A DNA stretch of 64,000 bases from Herpetosiphon sp042688385 (lineage in GTDB: Bacteria; Chloroflexota; Chloroflexia; Chloroflexales; Herpetosiphonaceae). Shown piece by piece: positions 9,110 through 16,831 of this stretch. The notes below the pieces were generated by a model, which worked only from the letters and a program-made list of their open reading frames with translations, had not been told where the DNA came from and did no database searches. The stretch's first letter is position 1. Each line of letters opens with the position of its first letter. Both the position numbers and the translations under genes were made by a program. Where the stretch lies: contig NZ_JBHUPY010000021.1 of the NCBI RefSeq assembly GCF_042688385.1, forward strand, positions 50,682 to 114,681, read 5' to 3'.

Positions 9110-11266
9110 TCAGTCAGTTTCTTCATTGAGGCTGGGCGAGTTGGCCCGCCCCAACCAACGCCCAAGCGCCAATACGCCCGCTAAACTGCCCAACAATCCC
9201 AAGAATATCCACAAACTGCGCCCTTGGAAATTGCTCGCTTGGCTGCCAAACCAGCCGTTGCCAAGCAGCATGCCAAGCCGCGATAGTTCTAATGGCTCGT
9301 TGGAGAGTAGAATTGTGCTCAGTGGCAGCTCAGCAATCGCCGGATAGCCCCGCGGAATTGCATAGGTGATATAACGCGCCATTAGGGCTAGATTCCAGCA
9401 GGCTAAACTTGCAAGCATGCCAATTGCTGCGCTCGGCCAGCGTCGCCAACGTTGCAACAATGCAGCTACACCCCACGCCAAACATGGCGCGATTGTGGTC
9501 AAGCGGCGCAAACCAAAGGCTCCGCTGCCATGCCAATCGGGCAAGCGCGAAATATAGATTAAATAGATAATCACCGCTGCGAGATACGGCCAAGCTTGGC
9601 GCTGGCGGAGGCTTAATCCAAGCCCCAGCAAACCAAGCACATAAATTGGAGTCCACCAAAGCATGCCGTAAAGCGAGCCAACTAACATCGGCCAAAGCTG
9701 GCTGCTGCGTGGCGTGGCAAAATTTCCACCCTGCGGAATCGTTAGCCACGAGCCATAGAGCAACTTCCACATTGCCAACTGTGGCAACACCACCAGCAGC
9801 CCAGCCAGCGCCGCAAGCAATAAGCCTTTGAGCAAATCTGGCCATGTGCGGCGGTGTTTGCCAACCAGCAAGGGCCAAATAATCAGTGCTGGCAAAATCA
9901 GCACCAATGCGCCAATCCAATAGCTGACAATCGTTGCGCCCATGGTTAGGCCAAGTTGCACCCAACGCCCAAGGCTTGGTTGCTCGCGCAAACGCACGCT
10001 TGCTAGCGCCATCAGGCTCACGCAAGCCGCCGAAAGGCTGTGGGCGTAGGCTCCTTGAAATAAGCTGTAGTAGAGTAAATTGCTGGCCAGATAGACACTG
10101 ATGGTTGCCAAGGCGGCAATCTTGGGGCTAAATTGGCGGCGCAGCAGAGCCTCGCAACTCAAAATGAAGATCAAGCCAGCCAAGGCACTGCCCCAAGTGG
10201 TGAGGGCCAAATAGGGCTGACTATAGCCATCGCTTGGCCAACCGCCCAGCAGCGCACTGCCATGGCCCAGCCACCACAGCGGCGCAAAGGCCATAGCTGG
10301 CCCAACGCTCCATGGATTAGCGGCATAGCCAGTTTTGGTAATTTTTACGCCTGTGTTGAGTTCGAGCGGGGTTTGGCTGAATTCATTGCTAAAATCAAAA
10401 TCGTGGTCAATCCCCGCTGAACGCAAATAAGCATAGTAGCCAACGCCATCATATTGCACGGTTGGAGTCCACAAACAAACGGTCGTAATCAGCCAAATTG
10501 CCACCAGCAGCCAACGCCAATTGATTGGTCGTTGCCAGCGCTGCCAGCCATACCACACTCCTGCCGCGAGGGCTGCGACCAACACAAATTGGCTCAAACT
10601 ACTAATTGCTGCCCGATGCAGCCAATTGCTCGACCATGCAAAAACTGCCAAACCAAGGCTTAATGCCGTACCAGCTAACGCGATCCAATGGCGTGCCAGC
10701 CCAAGGCTCAGTAAGATTGCCACAGCACACAGCAGCAACAAATTGCTAGCATTAAATGGATTTGCCGCCTGCAAACCTGACCAGCTAGTTGCGCCTAGCT
10801 CTTGCCAATTGAGGTTGCTCAATAACAAACCCAACGGCCGGCCATTTTGCGCGCTTGGATGATTGATGAAATTAACCTGCTTGATCTGCGCTGGCACAAA
10901 TACGCTGAGTTGGCGTAGCTCAGGCTGCATTGGCAAGCTCAAGGCTTGGGTTTGCTCAAATTGCAGAATCGTGGGGCTGAATGGGGCCAAATATTCAAGC
11001 TGAACTACACGTGCATGCCCAGCGTTCGGCCAAAGTGGTACCTGCAAATTGCCATTGCTCCAACGATAGCTGCGGCTGGTTGGGCCGCTTGCACCTGGCA
11101 ATGTGCTCGATTGTTCAAGGCCATACAGGCCGCCAACGCTGGTTGAGCTATGCTGCAACACATCTGCTTGGCGGGTTGGTTGAGCGTTGGCCCACCAGCC
11201 AATAATCAGCCACAACAGCAACAATGGCAACAGACTTCCCCAACGCGAGCGCAAACCAAGCAGCAT
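9110..11266 (-). CDS. large polytopic membrane protein, probable GT-C glycosyltransferase
   Basis: 718 residues from the ATG at 11266, with AGGTGG upstream; starts further upstream lack a ribosome site. After an N-terminal membrane segment comes an extracytoplasmic beta-rich domain (about residues 30-165), then roughly a dozen membrane helices. The motif VQYDGVGYYAYLRSAGID, after a helix near residue 265, recalls the acidic first-loop motif of GT-C enzymes that use lipid-linked sugars, and RLPDWHGSGAFGLRRL is a conserved-looking late loop. The glycosyltransferase role is inferred; no exact family is assigned. It is convergent with the GTPase gene. Confidence 0.65.
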   Translation of the reverse strand: MLLGLRSRWGSLLPLLLLWLIIGWWANAQPTRQADVLQHSSTSVGGLYGLEQSSTLPGASGPTSRSYRWSNGNLQVPLWPNAGHARVVQLEYLAPFSPTILQFEQTQALSLPMQPELRQLSVFVPAQIKQVNFINHPSAQNGRPLGLLLSNLNWQELGATSWSGLQAANPFNASNLLLLCAVAILLSLGLARHWIALAGTALSLGLAVFAWSSNWLHRAAISSLSQFVLVAALAAGVWYGWQRWQRPINWRWLLVAIWLITTVCLWTPTVQYDGVGYYAYLRSAGIDHDFDFSNEFSQTPLELNTGVKITKTGYAANPWSVGPAMAFAPLWWLGHGSALLGGWPSDGYSQPYLALTTWGSALAGLIFILSCEALLRRQFSPKIAALATISVYLASNLLYYSLFQGAYAHSLSAACVSLMALASVRLREQPSLGRWVQLGLTMGATIVSYWIGALVLILPALIIWPLLVGKHRRTWPDLLKGLLLAALAGLLVVLPQLAMWKLLYGSWLTIPQGGNFATPRSSQLWPMLVGSLYGMLWWTPIYVLGLLGLGLSLRQRQAWPYLAAVIIYLIYISRLPDWHGSGAFGLRRLTTIAPCLAWGVAALLQRWRRWPSAAIGMLASLACWNLALMARYITYAIPRGYPAIAELPLSTILLSNEPLELSRLGMLLGNGWFGSQASNFQGRSLWIFLGLLGSLAGVLALGRWLGRANSPSLNEETD

Positions 11267-11429
11267 AATCCACCTATCAACAAATCGAGCTTGTAGCATC
11301 AAGTTGCCAATTATAGAGCATTCCCCAGAAGTTTTGGAACCTAACGCTTACTCGTTAATAGGGCTGACTTACGGCAAACCATTGTTACCAACTCCTAGCA
11401 AAAGGGTGAGTAACAGTGGTTTTTTTGAT

Positions 11430-11801
11430 TAGTACTTGTTGCGCAATTAAATCAAGTCCATGTTGCTTAGATTAATACGTTTAATCAATAAATATTTACA
11501 TGATTTAATGAATAGATGAGGATAAATAAAATATTTTTACATTAAAAACTGAAATAAATGTTTTAAATATTCACTTCATGACTATTCTGATGATAGAATA
11601 GGTTTTTAAATAATCGAACCTTACGAAGAACCTTACGAACGAAAATAACACGAGTACTGCTTAAACATAGTCCCTTTACCACAAAAAGATCACGCTCATG
11701 TTGAACTAGCTATTACAAATTGATGACATTATACTAGCTAGTAGCATATTATTTGGGTTAATTTATTATTTTTTAACTATTTTTTATTGTAAGGAGTTCC
11801 T
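11430..11801. other. AT-rich intergenic tract before the secreted repeat protein
   Basis: The 535 bp between the GT-C-like gene and the start at 11802 contain no credible gene. From about 11430 the tract is much richer in A+T than anything else in the window. It includes CTATTCT/AGAATAG (7-bp inverted repeat, 6-nt loop) near 11580 and a tandem AACCTTACGA pair near 11619-11638. It ends in AAGGAG, the ribosome site of the next gene. It is probably a long regulated promoter or a horizontally acquired segment. Confidence 0.5.
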
Positions 11802-13151
11802 ATGACCCCGACACTGCGACGATGGACAACCAGGGTTGTACTACTTGCAACAATTTTGGCTGTCGGTGGGCCAAGCGCCACGTTTGCTAACGTGAGCAAA
11901 GTCGACACCGCAAGCGTTGATACGGTAACTGAGCCAACGCTTGAGCCAACCGCCGAACCTACAGCAGAGCCAACCGCCGAGCCAACAGTAGCTCCAACGG
12001 TTGCGCCAACCGCAACCACCGCCCCAACTGCTGTGCCAGTCTGTAATCCAAAAGTTGATCTTTCGGGCTGGTTCTCAAGCAATTCAGTTGGCAAAATTCA
12101 GAATAAATCAACCACATGTTCCTACAATGTGGGTATGGCTTCATACGAAAAAATGGATGAAGTGATTGATCATCAAGTGATTTATTCGTGGGATACTGGC
12201 CGAGTTGGGCCAAACTCAATTTTGGCCTTGAATGTTGGCGTGCCTGCATGTGCCGCTCAAATCGACTTGTTCTATGGCGCAGTCTTGCACTCACTCGATG
12301 GCCAGCGCTATGGCGAACGCTTGATCACTGCTCGCCACACTGGTGGCACCAACTATTGTGGTGTCATTCCAACCGTTGAGCCAACGCCAGAACCAACCGT
12401 AGAACCAACCACGGTTCCAACCGTTGAGCCAACGCTTGAGCCAACGCCAGAACCAACGGTTGAGCCAACCACGGTTCCAACCGTAGAACCAACCGTTGAG
12501 CCAACGCCAGAACCAACGGTTGAGCCAACCACGGTTCCAACCGTAGAACCAACGGTAGAACCAACCACGGTTCCAACCGTAGAACCAACCGCAACCGCAG
12601 TGCCAACCAGCACGCCTGCGCCAACGGCAACTAGCACGCCTGCGCCAACGGCAACCAACACGCCAGCACCAACGGCGACCAGCACGCCTGCGCCAACGGC
12701 GACCAACACGCCTGCACCAACGGCAACCAAAACACCAGTGCCTACGGCGACCAAAACACCTGCTCCAAGCCCAACCAGCACACCTGTTGGCAAGGATTGT
12801 AGCTATACCCAAGGCTACTGGAAGAATCACCCAAGTGCTTGGCCAGTAACGACCTTGGTTGTTGGCGGCGTAACCTACAACCAAAGCCAATTGATGGCCA
12901 TCTTCAACACGCCAACACGTGGCGACACAACCTATATCTTGATCCATCAATTGATTGCTGCCAAGTTGAACACCGCTCAAGGTGCCAATGGTAGCGCGAT
13001 CAATGCAACGATTGCCGCCGCCGACGCTTGGTTGCAACAATATCCATTAGGCAGCAAGCCAAGTGGCGCAGCCGCCAGCACTGGCAACAGCTATGCTACC
13101 CAATTGGATCGCTATAACAACGGTTTGATTGGCCCAGGCCACTGTAACTAA
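11802..13151 (+). CDS. secreted Pro-Thr-repeat surface protein with a YWKNHP domain
   Basis: 449 residues; ATG with AAGGAG 5 nt upstream. The signal peptide is about residues 1-29 (basic start, hydrophobic VVLLATILAV, cleavage near TFA). The order is: a short PT-rich linker, a globular domain of about 110 residues with four Cys (VCNPKVDLSGWF... to NYCGVIP), a long stalk of TVEPTPEP/TTVPTVEP and APTATSTP repeats (about residues 186-325), and a C-terminal domain beginning DCSYTQGYWKNHPSAWP and ending GHC. The QGYWKNHP motif recurs in secreted bacterial proteins of unknown function. I expect an exported, perhaps surface-displayed, cell-envelope protein. A strong terminator follows. Confidence 0.85.
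   Translation: MTPTLRRWTTRVVLLATILAVGGPSATFANVSKVDTASVDTVTEPTLEPTAEPTAEPTAEPTVAPTVAPTATTAPTAVPVCNPKVDLSGWFSSNSVGKIQNKSTTCSYNVGMASYEKMDEVIDHQVIYSWDTGRVGPNSILALNVGVPACAAQIDLFYGAVLHSLDGQRYGERLITARHTGGTNYCGVIPTVEPTPEPTVEPTTVPTVEPTLEPTPEPTVEPTTVPTVEPTVEPTPEPTVEPTTVPTVEPTVEPTTVPTVEPTATAVPTSTPAPTATSTPAPTATNTPAPTATSTPAPTATNTPAPTATKTPVPTATKTPAPSPTSTPVGKDCSYTQGYWKNHPSAWPVTTLVVGGVTYNQSQLMAIFNTPTRGDTTYILIHQLIAAKLNTAQGANGSAINATIAAADAWLQQYPLGSKPSGAAASTGNSYATQLDRYNNGLIGPGHCN
12368..12780 (+). repeat. in-gene tandem repeats encoding the Pro-Thr stalk
   Basis: Two adjoining DNA repeat families encode the stalk. The first is built from CCAACGGTTGAGCC/ACCACGGTTCCAACC units in blocks of about 60 bp. From about 12600 the second is built from 24-bp units of the type ACGCCTGCGCCAACGGCAAC. 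Copy number may vary between strains. Confidence 0.8.
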
Positions 13152-13174
13152 CTCACAATCGACTAACTGTTTCA

Positions 13175-13215
13175 AAGGTGGTGCTTCGGGTATTTCCCGA
13201 AGCACCACCTTTTTT
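13175..13215 (+). terminator. strong intrinsic terminator
   Basis: A perfect 16-bp stem (AAGGTGGTGCTTCGGG paired with its complement), a TATTT loop and a T-run, 24 bp after the stop of the secreted repeat protein. A TATAAT at 13219-13224 follows at once and probably serves the next gene. Confidence 0.92.
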
Positions 13216-13255
13216 CGTTATAATAGCCTGCATCGTTTGTGATTGAGGTTGAACA

Positions 13256-13621
13256 ATGGCGCAACGTGGGCGAATTCCAGCAGGTTTAGGTCATTTTTTG
13301 GTAGCCTTTGGTTTGGGGGCGGCATTTAATTTGGGCTATAGTTATGGCCTAATTGGGCTGATCGTTATTTCATTCATCACCCTGATTGCCTTTATTCTTG
13401 ATAAGCAGCAATCAAAAGACCGTCGTAATCGGCGCATTGCTGAGAGCACATTGTTGCTATTTGTGGCTTTTGGCGGAACTTTGGGGGCGGTGATTGGCAT
13501 CTGGTTTTTTCGGCATAAATCGCAAAAAACCAGCTTTTTGCAAGGTTTTTGGCTGATTGTTGGCTGCCAAGTTGTTGGCTTATTAGCCGTCGGGTTGGTG
13601 CGCAATTTCTTGGTAAATTGA
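13256..13621 (+). CDS. DUF1294 family small membrane protein
   Basis: 121 residues with three or four membrane helices. The central DKQQSKDRRNRRIAESTLLL and FGGTLGAVIGIWFFRHKSQKTSF match the DUF1294 pattern (DKxxA/S...RI.E..L....GG..GA..G...FRHKT.K..F). Many bacteria carry this domain alone or fused to a cold-shock domain; its function is unknown. The ATG at 13256 has TGAGG upstream, and a TATAAT lies right behind the preceding terminator. It stands alone as a transcription unit. Confidence 0.85.
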   Translation: MAQRGRIPAGLGHFLVAFGLGAAFNLGYSYGLIGLIVISFITLIAFILDKQQSKDRRNRRIAESTLLLFVAFGGTLGAVIGIWFFRHKSQKTSFLQGFWLIVGCQVVGLLAVGLVRNFLVN

Positions 13622-13676
13622 GCCGTAATCGCAAAAATAAGGCTATAGGCTATTGGCTATTGGCTTTGGGCTATCG

Positions 13677-13752
13677 GAAGTTTATTCGTGAAATTCGTGG
13701 CGAAAAAAGCCTTCGTAGATCAATCGTTTAACGGAGAGGCGCAGAGCTACAG
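13677..13752 (+). repeat. left copy of a ~75-bp direct repeat flanking the 13907 gene
   Basis: Contains ATTCGTGAAATTCGTGGCGA and CTTCGTAGATCAATCGTTTA. It matches 15267-15345 in the same orientation with scattered mismatches. The copy belongs to the wider family of TTCGTG-rich intergenic repeats seen at several other gaps in this window. It is preceded at 13640-13672 by a degenerate run of GGCTAT/TTGGC units. Confidence 0.75.
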
Positions 13753-13834
13753 TATTAAAATAAATATCAGGCATCATGCTGTGGGGTCTACCGCAGATGC
13801 AAAAGCTCTGCCATGCACGGCATCAAGTTTGCGT

Positions 13835-13880
13835 GAGATGGGAAGGGAAACCATGGCCCCAAGGTTTCCCTTCCCATCTC
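13835..13880. terminator. perfect 18-bp hairpin after the HEAT-like gene
   Basis: GAGATGGGAAGGGAAACC and its exact complement are separated by 10 nt. The hairpin lies 27 bp beyond the stop of the minus-strand gene at 13907. No T-run follows on the minus strand, so factor-independent termination is uncertain. An RNA-stability or recombination-related role is equally possible. Confidence 0.6.
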
Positions 13881-13906
13881 ATCGCGTTCTATCACCATGC
13901 GGACAA

Positions 13907-15076
13907 TTAGCGCTCAGCGGTGTGCTGGGTGAGCCACATGGCAAGAGCCTCTCGACTATCCGGCATACTAAACCAGGCTGAGAACAGAGTGGTCGGAATA
14001 TCCCAGACACGGGGGGTATCCACCAATGCCTGTATCAGATCGCATCGGAATGGAGATCGTTCGTGGATAAGAGATTGTGGGCGGTAGCGAAAAACACGTT
14101 CGTCATGCCATGGAACAAGTGAAAGTGAGATTTCTTGCCAATAGACAGCAATCCTGTCACCAGGAATACATGCACAGATCATGATGGCCCTTGCTAGCAA
14201 ATGGGCCTGTTCGGCACTGATGTCTGGCCGTGTCACTGCTGCAAGAAGCGGCTCTGGGGCAAGTCGTGAGAGATCACTTAGCAAAGGTGCAACCGTTGCG
14301 ATATCATCGTATGCATCTGGGAGTCGCACATGCTGGGTCTGGACAAGAAACGTATCGAGCAAGAGTCGTGTGATCTCCTGCCAAAGACTAGCATATTGCC
14401 GCATAGAATGATGCGCATGTTGTATCTCGACAGCCGCTTGTGCCGCAGCTACTCGCACTTCCATAAGCGGGTGGCGGAAAATGAGGTCGTAGAACATGGG
14501 AATGGGATCAAGTCTCACAAAGTCTTTCCATCCCATCGAATCAGCGAGCAGGCGTTTCACGCTCTGACAGAGTTCGCTTCCAACCTCAGCATCTGTTTCG
14601 CGGGCCGCGTGATTGAGGAGGATCGACACAAGCTCATGACGATCCTCTGTGAGATAACCAAGCAACATGGCAGCGCCCTTGCGTACAGGAACTTCCGCAT
14701 CGCTGAGCAGGGTGATTAAGATTCCTCTGCGTTCTTTGGCCATGGCATAGATGGCAACCTGAATGCGCTTCATCGCAATCGTGCCCCAAGAGGTAAGCAT
14801 CCCCCAGAAGGGTCCACCCAAGGCCATCATAATTTCCGAGCGATCGGGAGTATCCGGATCGCCAAGGATGTCTAACAAAAAACCTACAATCAGTGGTGTC
14901 GTATCATAATACGAGCCAAAGTCTTGGCCATGACCAAGCAGAAAATTTCGGGCGTATTCTCGAACCTCAGGATCACTAGCGTTGAGATCTCGGAATGCTT
15001 GGGGAATCCTCTCAGGCCGTTGATAGATATGCGTACCAATCGTAGACCAATCAATCTCGTTGGGGGTCGGGCGCAT
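13907..15076 (-). CDS. HEAT-repeat-like protein, accessory paralogue
   Basis: 389 residues; ATG at 15076 with AAAAAAGG upstream. It shares the opening EIDWSTI... and the helical repeat pattern with the gene at 1812, for example the segment around PVRKGAAMLLGYLTEDRHE, which is a classical HEAT unit. No enzyme motif is seen. By eye its codon use differs from its neighbours: it has AGA/AGG and CTC codons and fewer TTG/GGC. Direct repeats of about 75 bp flank it on both sides. These traits suggest a mobile or recently acquired member of the family. A binding scaffold or immunity-like role is conceivable but not shown. Confidence 0.75.
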   Translation of the reverse strand: MRPTPNEIDWSTIGTHIYQRPERIPQAFRDLNASDPEVREYARNFLLGHGQDFGSYYDTTPLIVGFLLDILGDPDTPDRSEIMMALGGPFWGMLTSWGTIAMKRIQVAIYAMAKERRGILITLLSDAEVPVRKGAAMLLGYLTEDRHELVSILLNHAARETDAEVGSELCQSVKRLLADSMGWKDFVRLDPIPMFYDLIFRHPLMEVRVAAAQAAVEIQHAHHSMRQYASLWQEITRLLLDTFLVQTQHVRLPDAYDDIATVAPLLSDLSRLAPEPLLAAVTRPDISAEQAHLLARAIMICACIPGDRIAVYWQEISLSLVPWHDERVFRYRPQSLIHERSPFRCDLIQALVDTPRVWDIPTTLFSAWFSMPDSREALAMWLTQHTAER

Positions 15077-15266
15077 TAATACCTTTTTTCAGGCTCTATG
15101 AAGTGTATAAAGCACAAGTATAACACAGATGTGGAAAGACTCTTTGAAAACAGGGACAATCAATGAGCGAATGGTCGGCATTCCGCCGACGGCATGCCCA
15201 CAAACAGCGCATCAGCTTGTGACTAATACCAAGATCAAATGAAATGTAGATCAAGGATTAGAACTC

Positions 15267-15345
15267 AGAAGATTATTCGTGGAATTCGTGGCTAAAAACA
15301 GCCTTCGTGGATCAATCGTTTAACGCAGCGGCGCGGAGCCACGAA
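15267..15345 (+). repeat. right copy of the ~75-bp direct repeat
   Basis: Contains ATTCGTGGAATTCGTGGCTA and CTTCGTGGATCAATCGTTTA, matching 13677-13752 in direct orientation. The two copies bracket the 13907-15076 gene and its hairpin. Confidence 0.75.
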
Positions 15346-15533
15346 ATTATGAAGGATGAAGGATGAGGGATGAAGTTAAAAGCCTCATCCTCCGAATCTG
15401 TGCCAAGCTGTGGCTAAAACTAAGCCTTCGCGCTTTTCGCGATCTTCGCGGTTCCGATCCTTCGTGCTCTTCGTGTTCTTCGTGGTTAAAAAACTGCTAA
15501 TCTTCAGTAACTAACTCAACAATAATCTAAATA
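15346..15533. repeat. degenerate periodic intergenic repeats
   Basis: The 530-bp gap before thrC has no credible gene. This part holds GGATGA-type units (GAAGGATGAAGGATGAGGGA near 15350), then a TTCGCG/TTCGTG run with about 9-bp periodicity (15423-15487). Similar strings occur at 25740, 40130, 42040, 45150 and 58225. Confidence 0.7.
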
Positions 15534-15542
15534 TGCTATAAT
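15534..15542 (+). promoter_or_regulatory. extended -10 promoter of thrC
   Basis: TGCTATAAT: a perfect TATAAT with the TGn extension and no good -35. Transcription should start near 15549, only about 13 nt before a terminator-like hairpin and about 60 nt before thrC. Confidence 0.65.
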
Positions 15543-15561
15543 CAGCGCTATCGGCGATGAT

Positions 15562-15593
15562 GCCCTTTTCCTCCTTGGGAAGGGGCTTTTTTT
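15562..15593 (+). terminator. intrinsic terminator inside the thrC leader (possible attenuator)
   Basis: A 10-bp stem (GCCCTTTTCC with GGGAAGGGGC, two G-U pairs), a 5-nt loop and seven T residues end 17 bp before the thrC ATG. No plus-strand gene lies upstream within 1.9 kb, so the element most likely controls readthrough into thrC. ATG ATG at 15558-15563 opens an 18-codon frame through the hairpin that ends at TGA overlapping the thrC ATG. Confidence 0.6.
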
Positions 15594-15609
15594 GTAGGAT
15601 ACACCAGCT

Positions 15610-16683
15610 ATGAGTCAGCTAACCACCCATGCTTCGGCGGTGCCGTTACTCGAACGCTACCGCCAATTTTTGCCGATCACCGCCCAAACTCCGATTGTTA
15701 CCTTGCACGAAGGCAACACTCCATTGATCAATGTGCCCCGTTTGGCCGCCCACTTGGGTGTGCGCGAATTGTGGCTCAAACTCGAATCCATGAATCCAAC
15801 TGGTTCGTTCAAGGATCGTGGCATGGTGATGGCAATTGCCAAGGCTTTAGAAGCTGGCAGCAAAGCTGTTGTTTGTGCCTCGACCGGCAATACCAGTGCT
15901 GCCGCCGCTGCCTATGCCGCCCGCATGGGCATGGAATGCGTGGTGGTCGTGCCAGCAGGCAAAATTGCCTTGGGTAAATTGGCTCAAGCCTTGATGTACG
16001 GAGCCAAATTGTTGGTCATCGAAGGCAATTTCGATCAAGCCCTCGATATGGTGCGCGTTTTGGCCGACCAACACCCAATTACCTTGGTCAACTCGGTCAA
16101 CCCCTATCGCTTGGAAGGCCAAGCGACTGCTGCCTACGAAATTTGCGATGTGCTCGGTGATGCACCAGATTACTTAGCCTTGCCAGTTGGCAATGCTGGC
16201 AATATTTCGGCCTATTGGATGGGCTTCAAACGCTATTACGAAGCGCATCGTTCTGAAAGCTTGCCCAAGATTTTGGGCTTCGAAGCTACTGGCTCAGCGG
16301 CAATCGTGCGCGGCGAGCCAATTGCCTATCCCGAAACCGTGGCAACCGCGATTCGGATTGGCAACCCTGCTTCGTGGCATTTGGCCGTCAATGCTCGCGA
16401 CGAATCGGAAGGCACGATCGATCATGTCAGCGATGAAGAAATTCTGGCTGCATGGCGCGATCTTTCTGCACTCGAAGGCATTTTCTGCGAGCCAGCTTCG
16501 GCGGCGGGGCTGGCTGGCATTCGCAAGCTCTTGGCGAGTGGCAGTATCGATCCCAATGGGCGGTTTGTGGCGGTGATTACTGGCCACGGCTTGAAAGACC
16601 CACAATTGGCCGTCGAGCAGTTCTCGGTTCCGCAGGCCATTCCTGCTGAATTGAGCGCCGTGGTGGCAGCCTTAAATCTGTAG
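15610..16683 (+). CDS. thrC: threonine synthase
   Basis: 357 residues, the short PLP-fold type II length. It converts O-phosphohomoserine to threonine. The PLP lysine sits in NPTGSFKDRGM near residue 64; CASTGNTSAAAAAYAARMG and LPVGNAGNISAYW are the cofactor and substrate loops. ITGHGLKDP near the end is typical. It is expressed from a short leader containing a terminator. Aspartate kinase follows 148 bp downstream on the same strand, so first and last steps of the pathway appear to be co-regulated. Confidence 0.96.
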   Translation: MSQLTTHASAVPLLERYRQFLPITAQTPIVTLHEGNTPLINVPRLAAHLGVRELWLKLESMNPTGSFKDRGMVMAIAKALEAGSKAVVCASTGNTSAAAAAYAARMGMECVVVVPAGKIALGKLAQALMYGAKLLVIEGNFDQALDMVRVLADQHPITLVNSVNPYRLEGQATAAYEICDVLGDAPDYLALPVGNAGNISAYWMGFKRYYEAHRSESLPKILGFEATGSAAIVRGEPIAYPETVATAIRIGNPASWHLAVNARDESEGTIDHVSDEEILAAWRDLSALEGIFCEPASAAGLAGIRKLLASGSIDPNGRFVAVITGHGLKDPQLAVEQFSVPQAIPAELSAVVAALNL

Positions 16684-16741
16684 TGGCGCGGCGAGAGTGA
16701 GTTGGTTTTGATGCTATTAATTTAGCCACATGCTGGCGTTT

Positions 16742-16789
16742 GAGCAGCAACTGAATTGCTGGGGGCAAAAAGTTGTTGAGTTGCTGCTC
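16742..16789 (+). promoter_or_regulatory. 11-bp inverted repeat in the thrC-lysC gap
   Basis: GAGCAGCAACT and AGTTGCTGCTC pair perfectly around a 26-nt loop, 43 bp before the lysC start. The 148-bp gap is too small and lacks the conserved cores for a lysine riboswitch. The repeat could be a regulatory stem, an operator or an RNase site; nothing decides between these. Confidence 0.4.
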
Positions 16790-16831
16790 GCCTGCACGAT
16801 GGATTCAATTTTTTTTCATTTGGAGCATGTT

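Noticed and set aside
12360..12780. CRISPR-like regular repeats
   Set aside because: Repeats are in frame, encode Pro-Thr units and have no unique spacers.
12291..13040. Long antisense frames opposite the Pro-Thr repeats (249 and 146 residues)
   Set aside because: They mirror the repeat composition of the secreted protein, lack ribosome sites and have Trp/Arg-rich or Gly/Val-only sequences. They are shadows of the sense repeats.
15346..15609. T-box leader before thrC
   Set aside because: No T-box consensus sequence and too little transcript length between the promoter and the terminator.
16684..16831. Lysine riboswitch before lysC
   Set aside because: Only 148 bp and no conserved five-way core pattern; just one 11-bp inverted repeat is visible.
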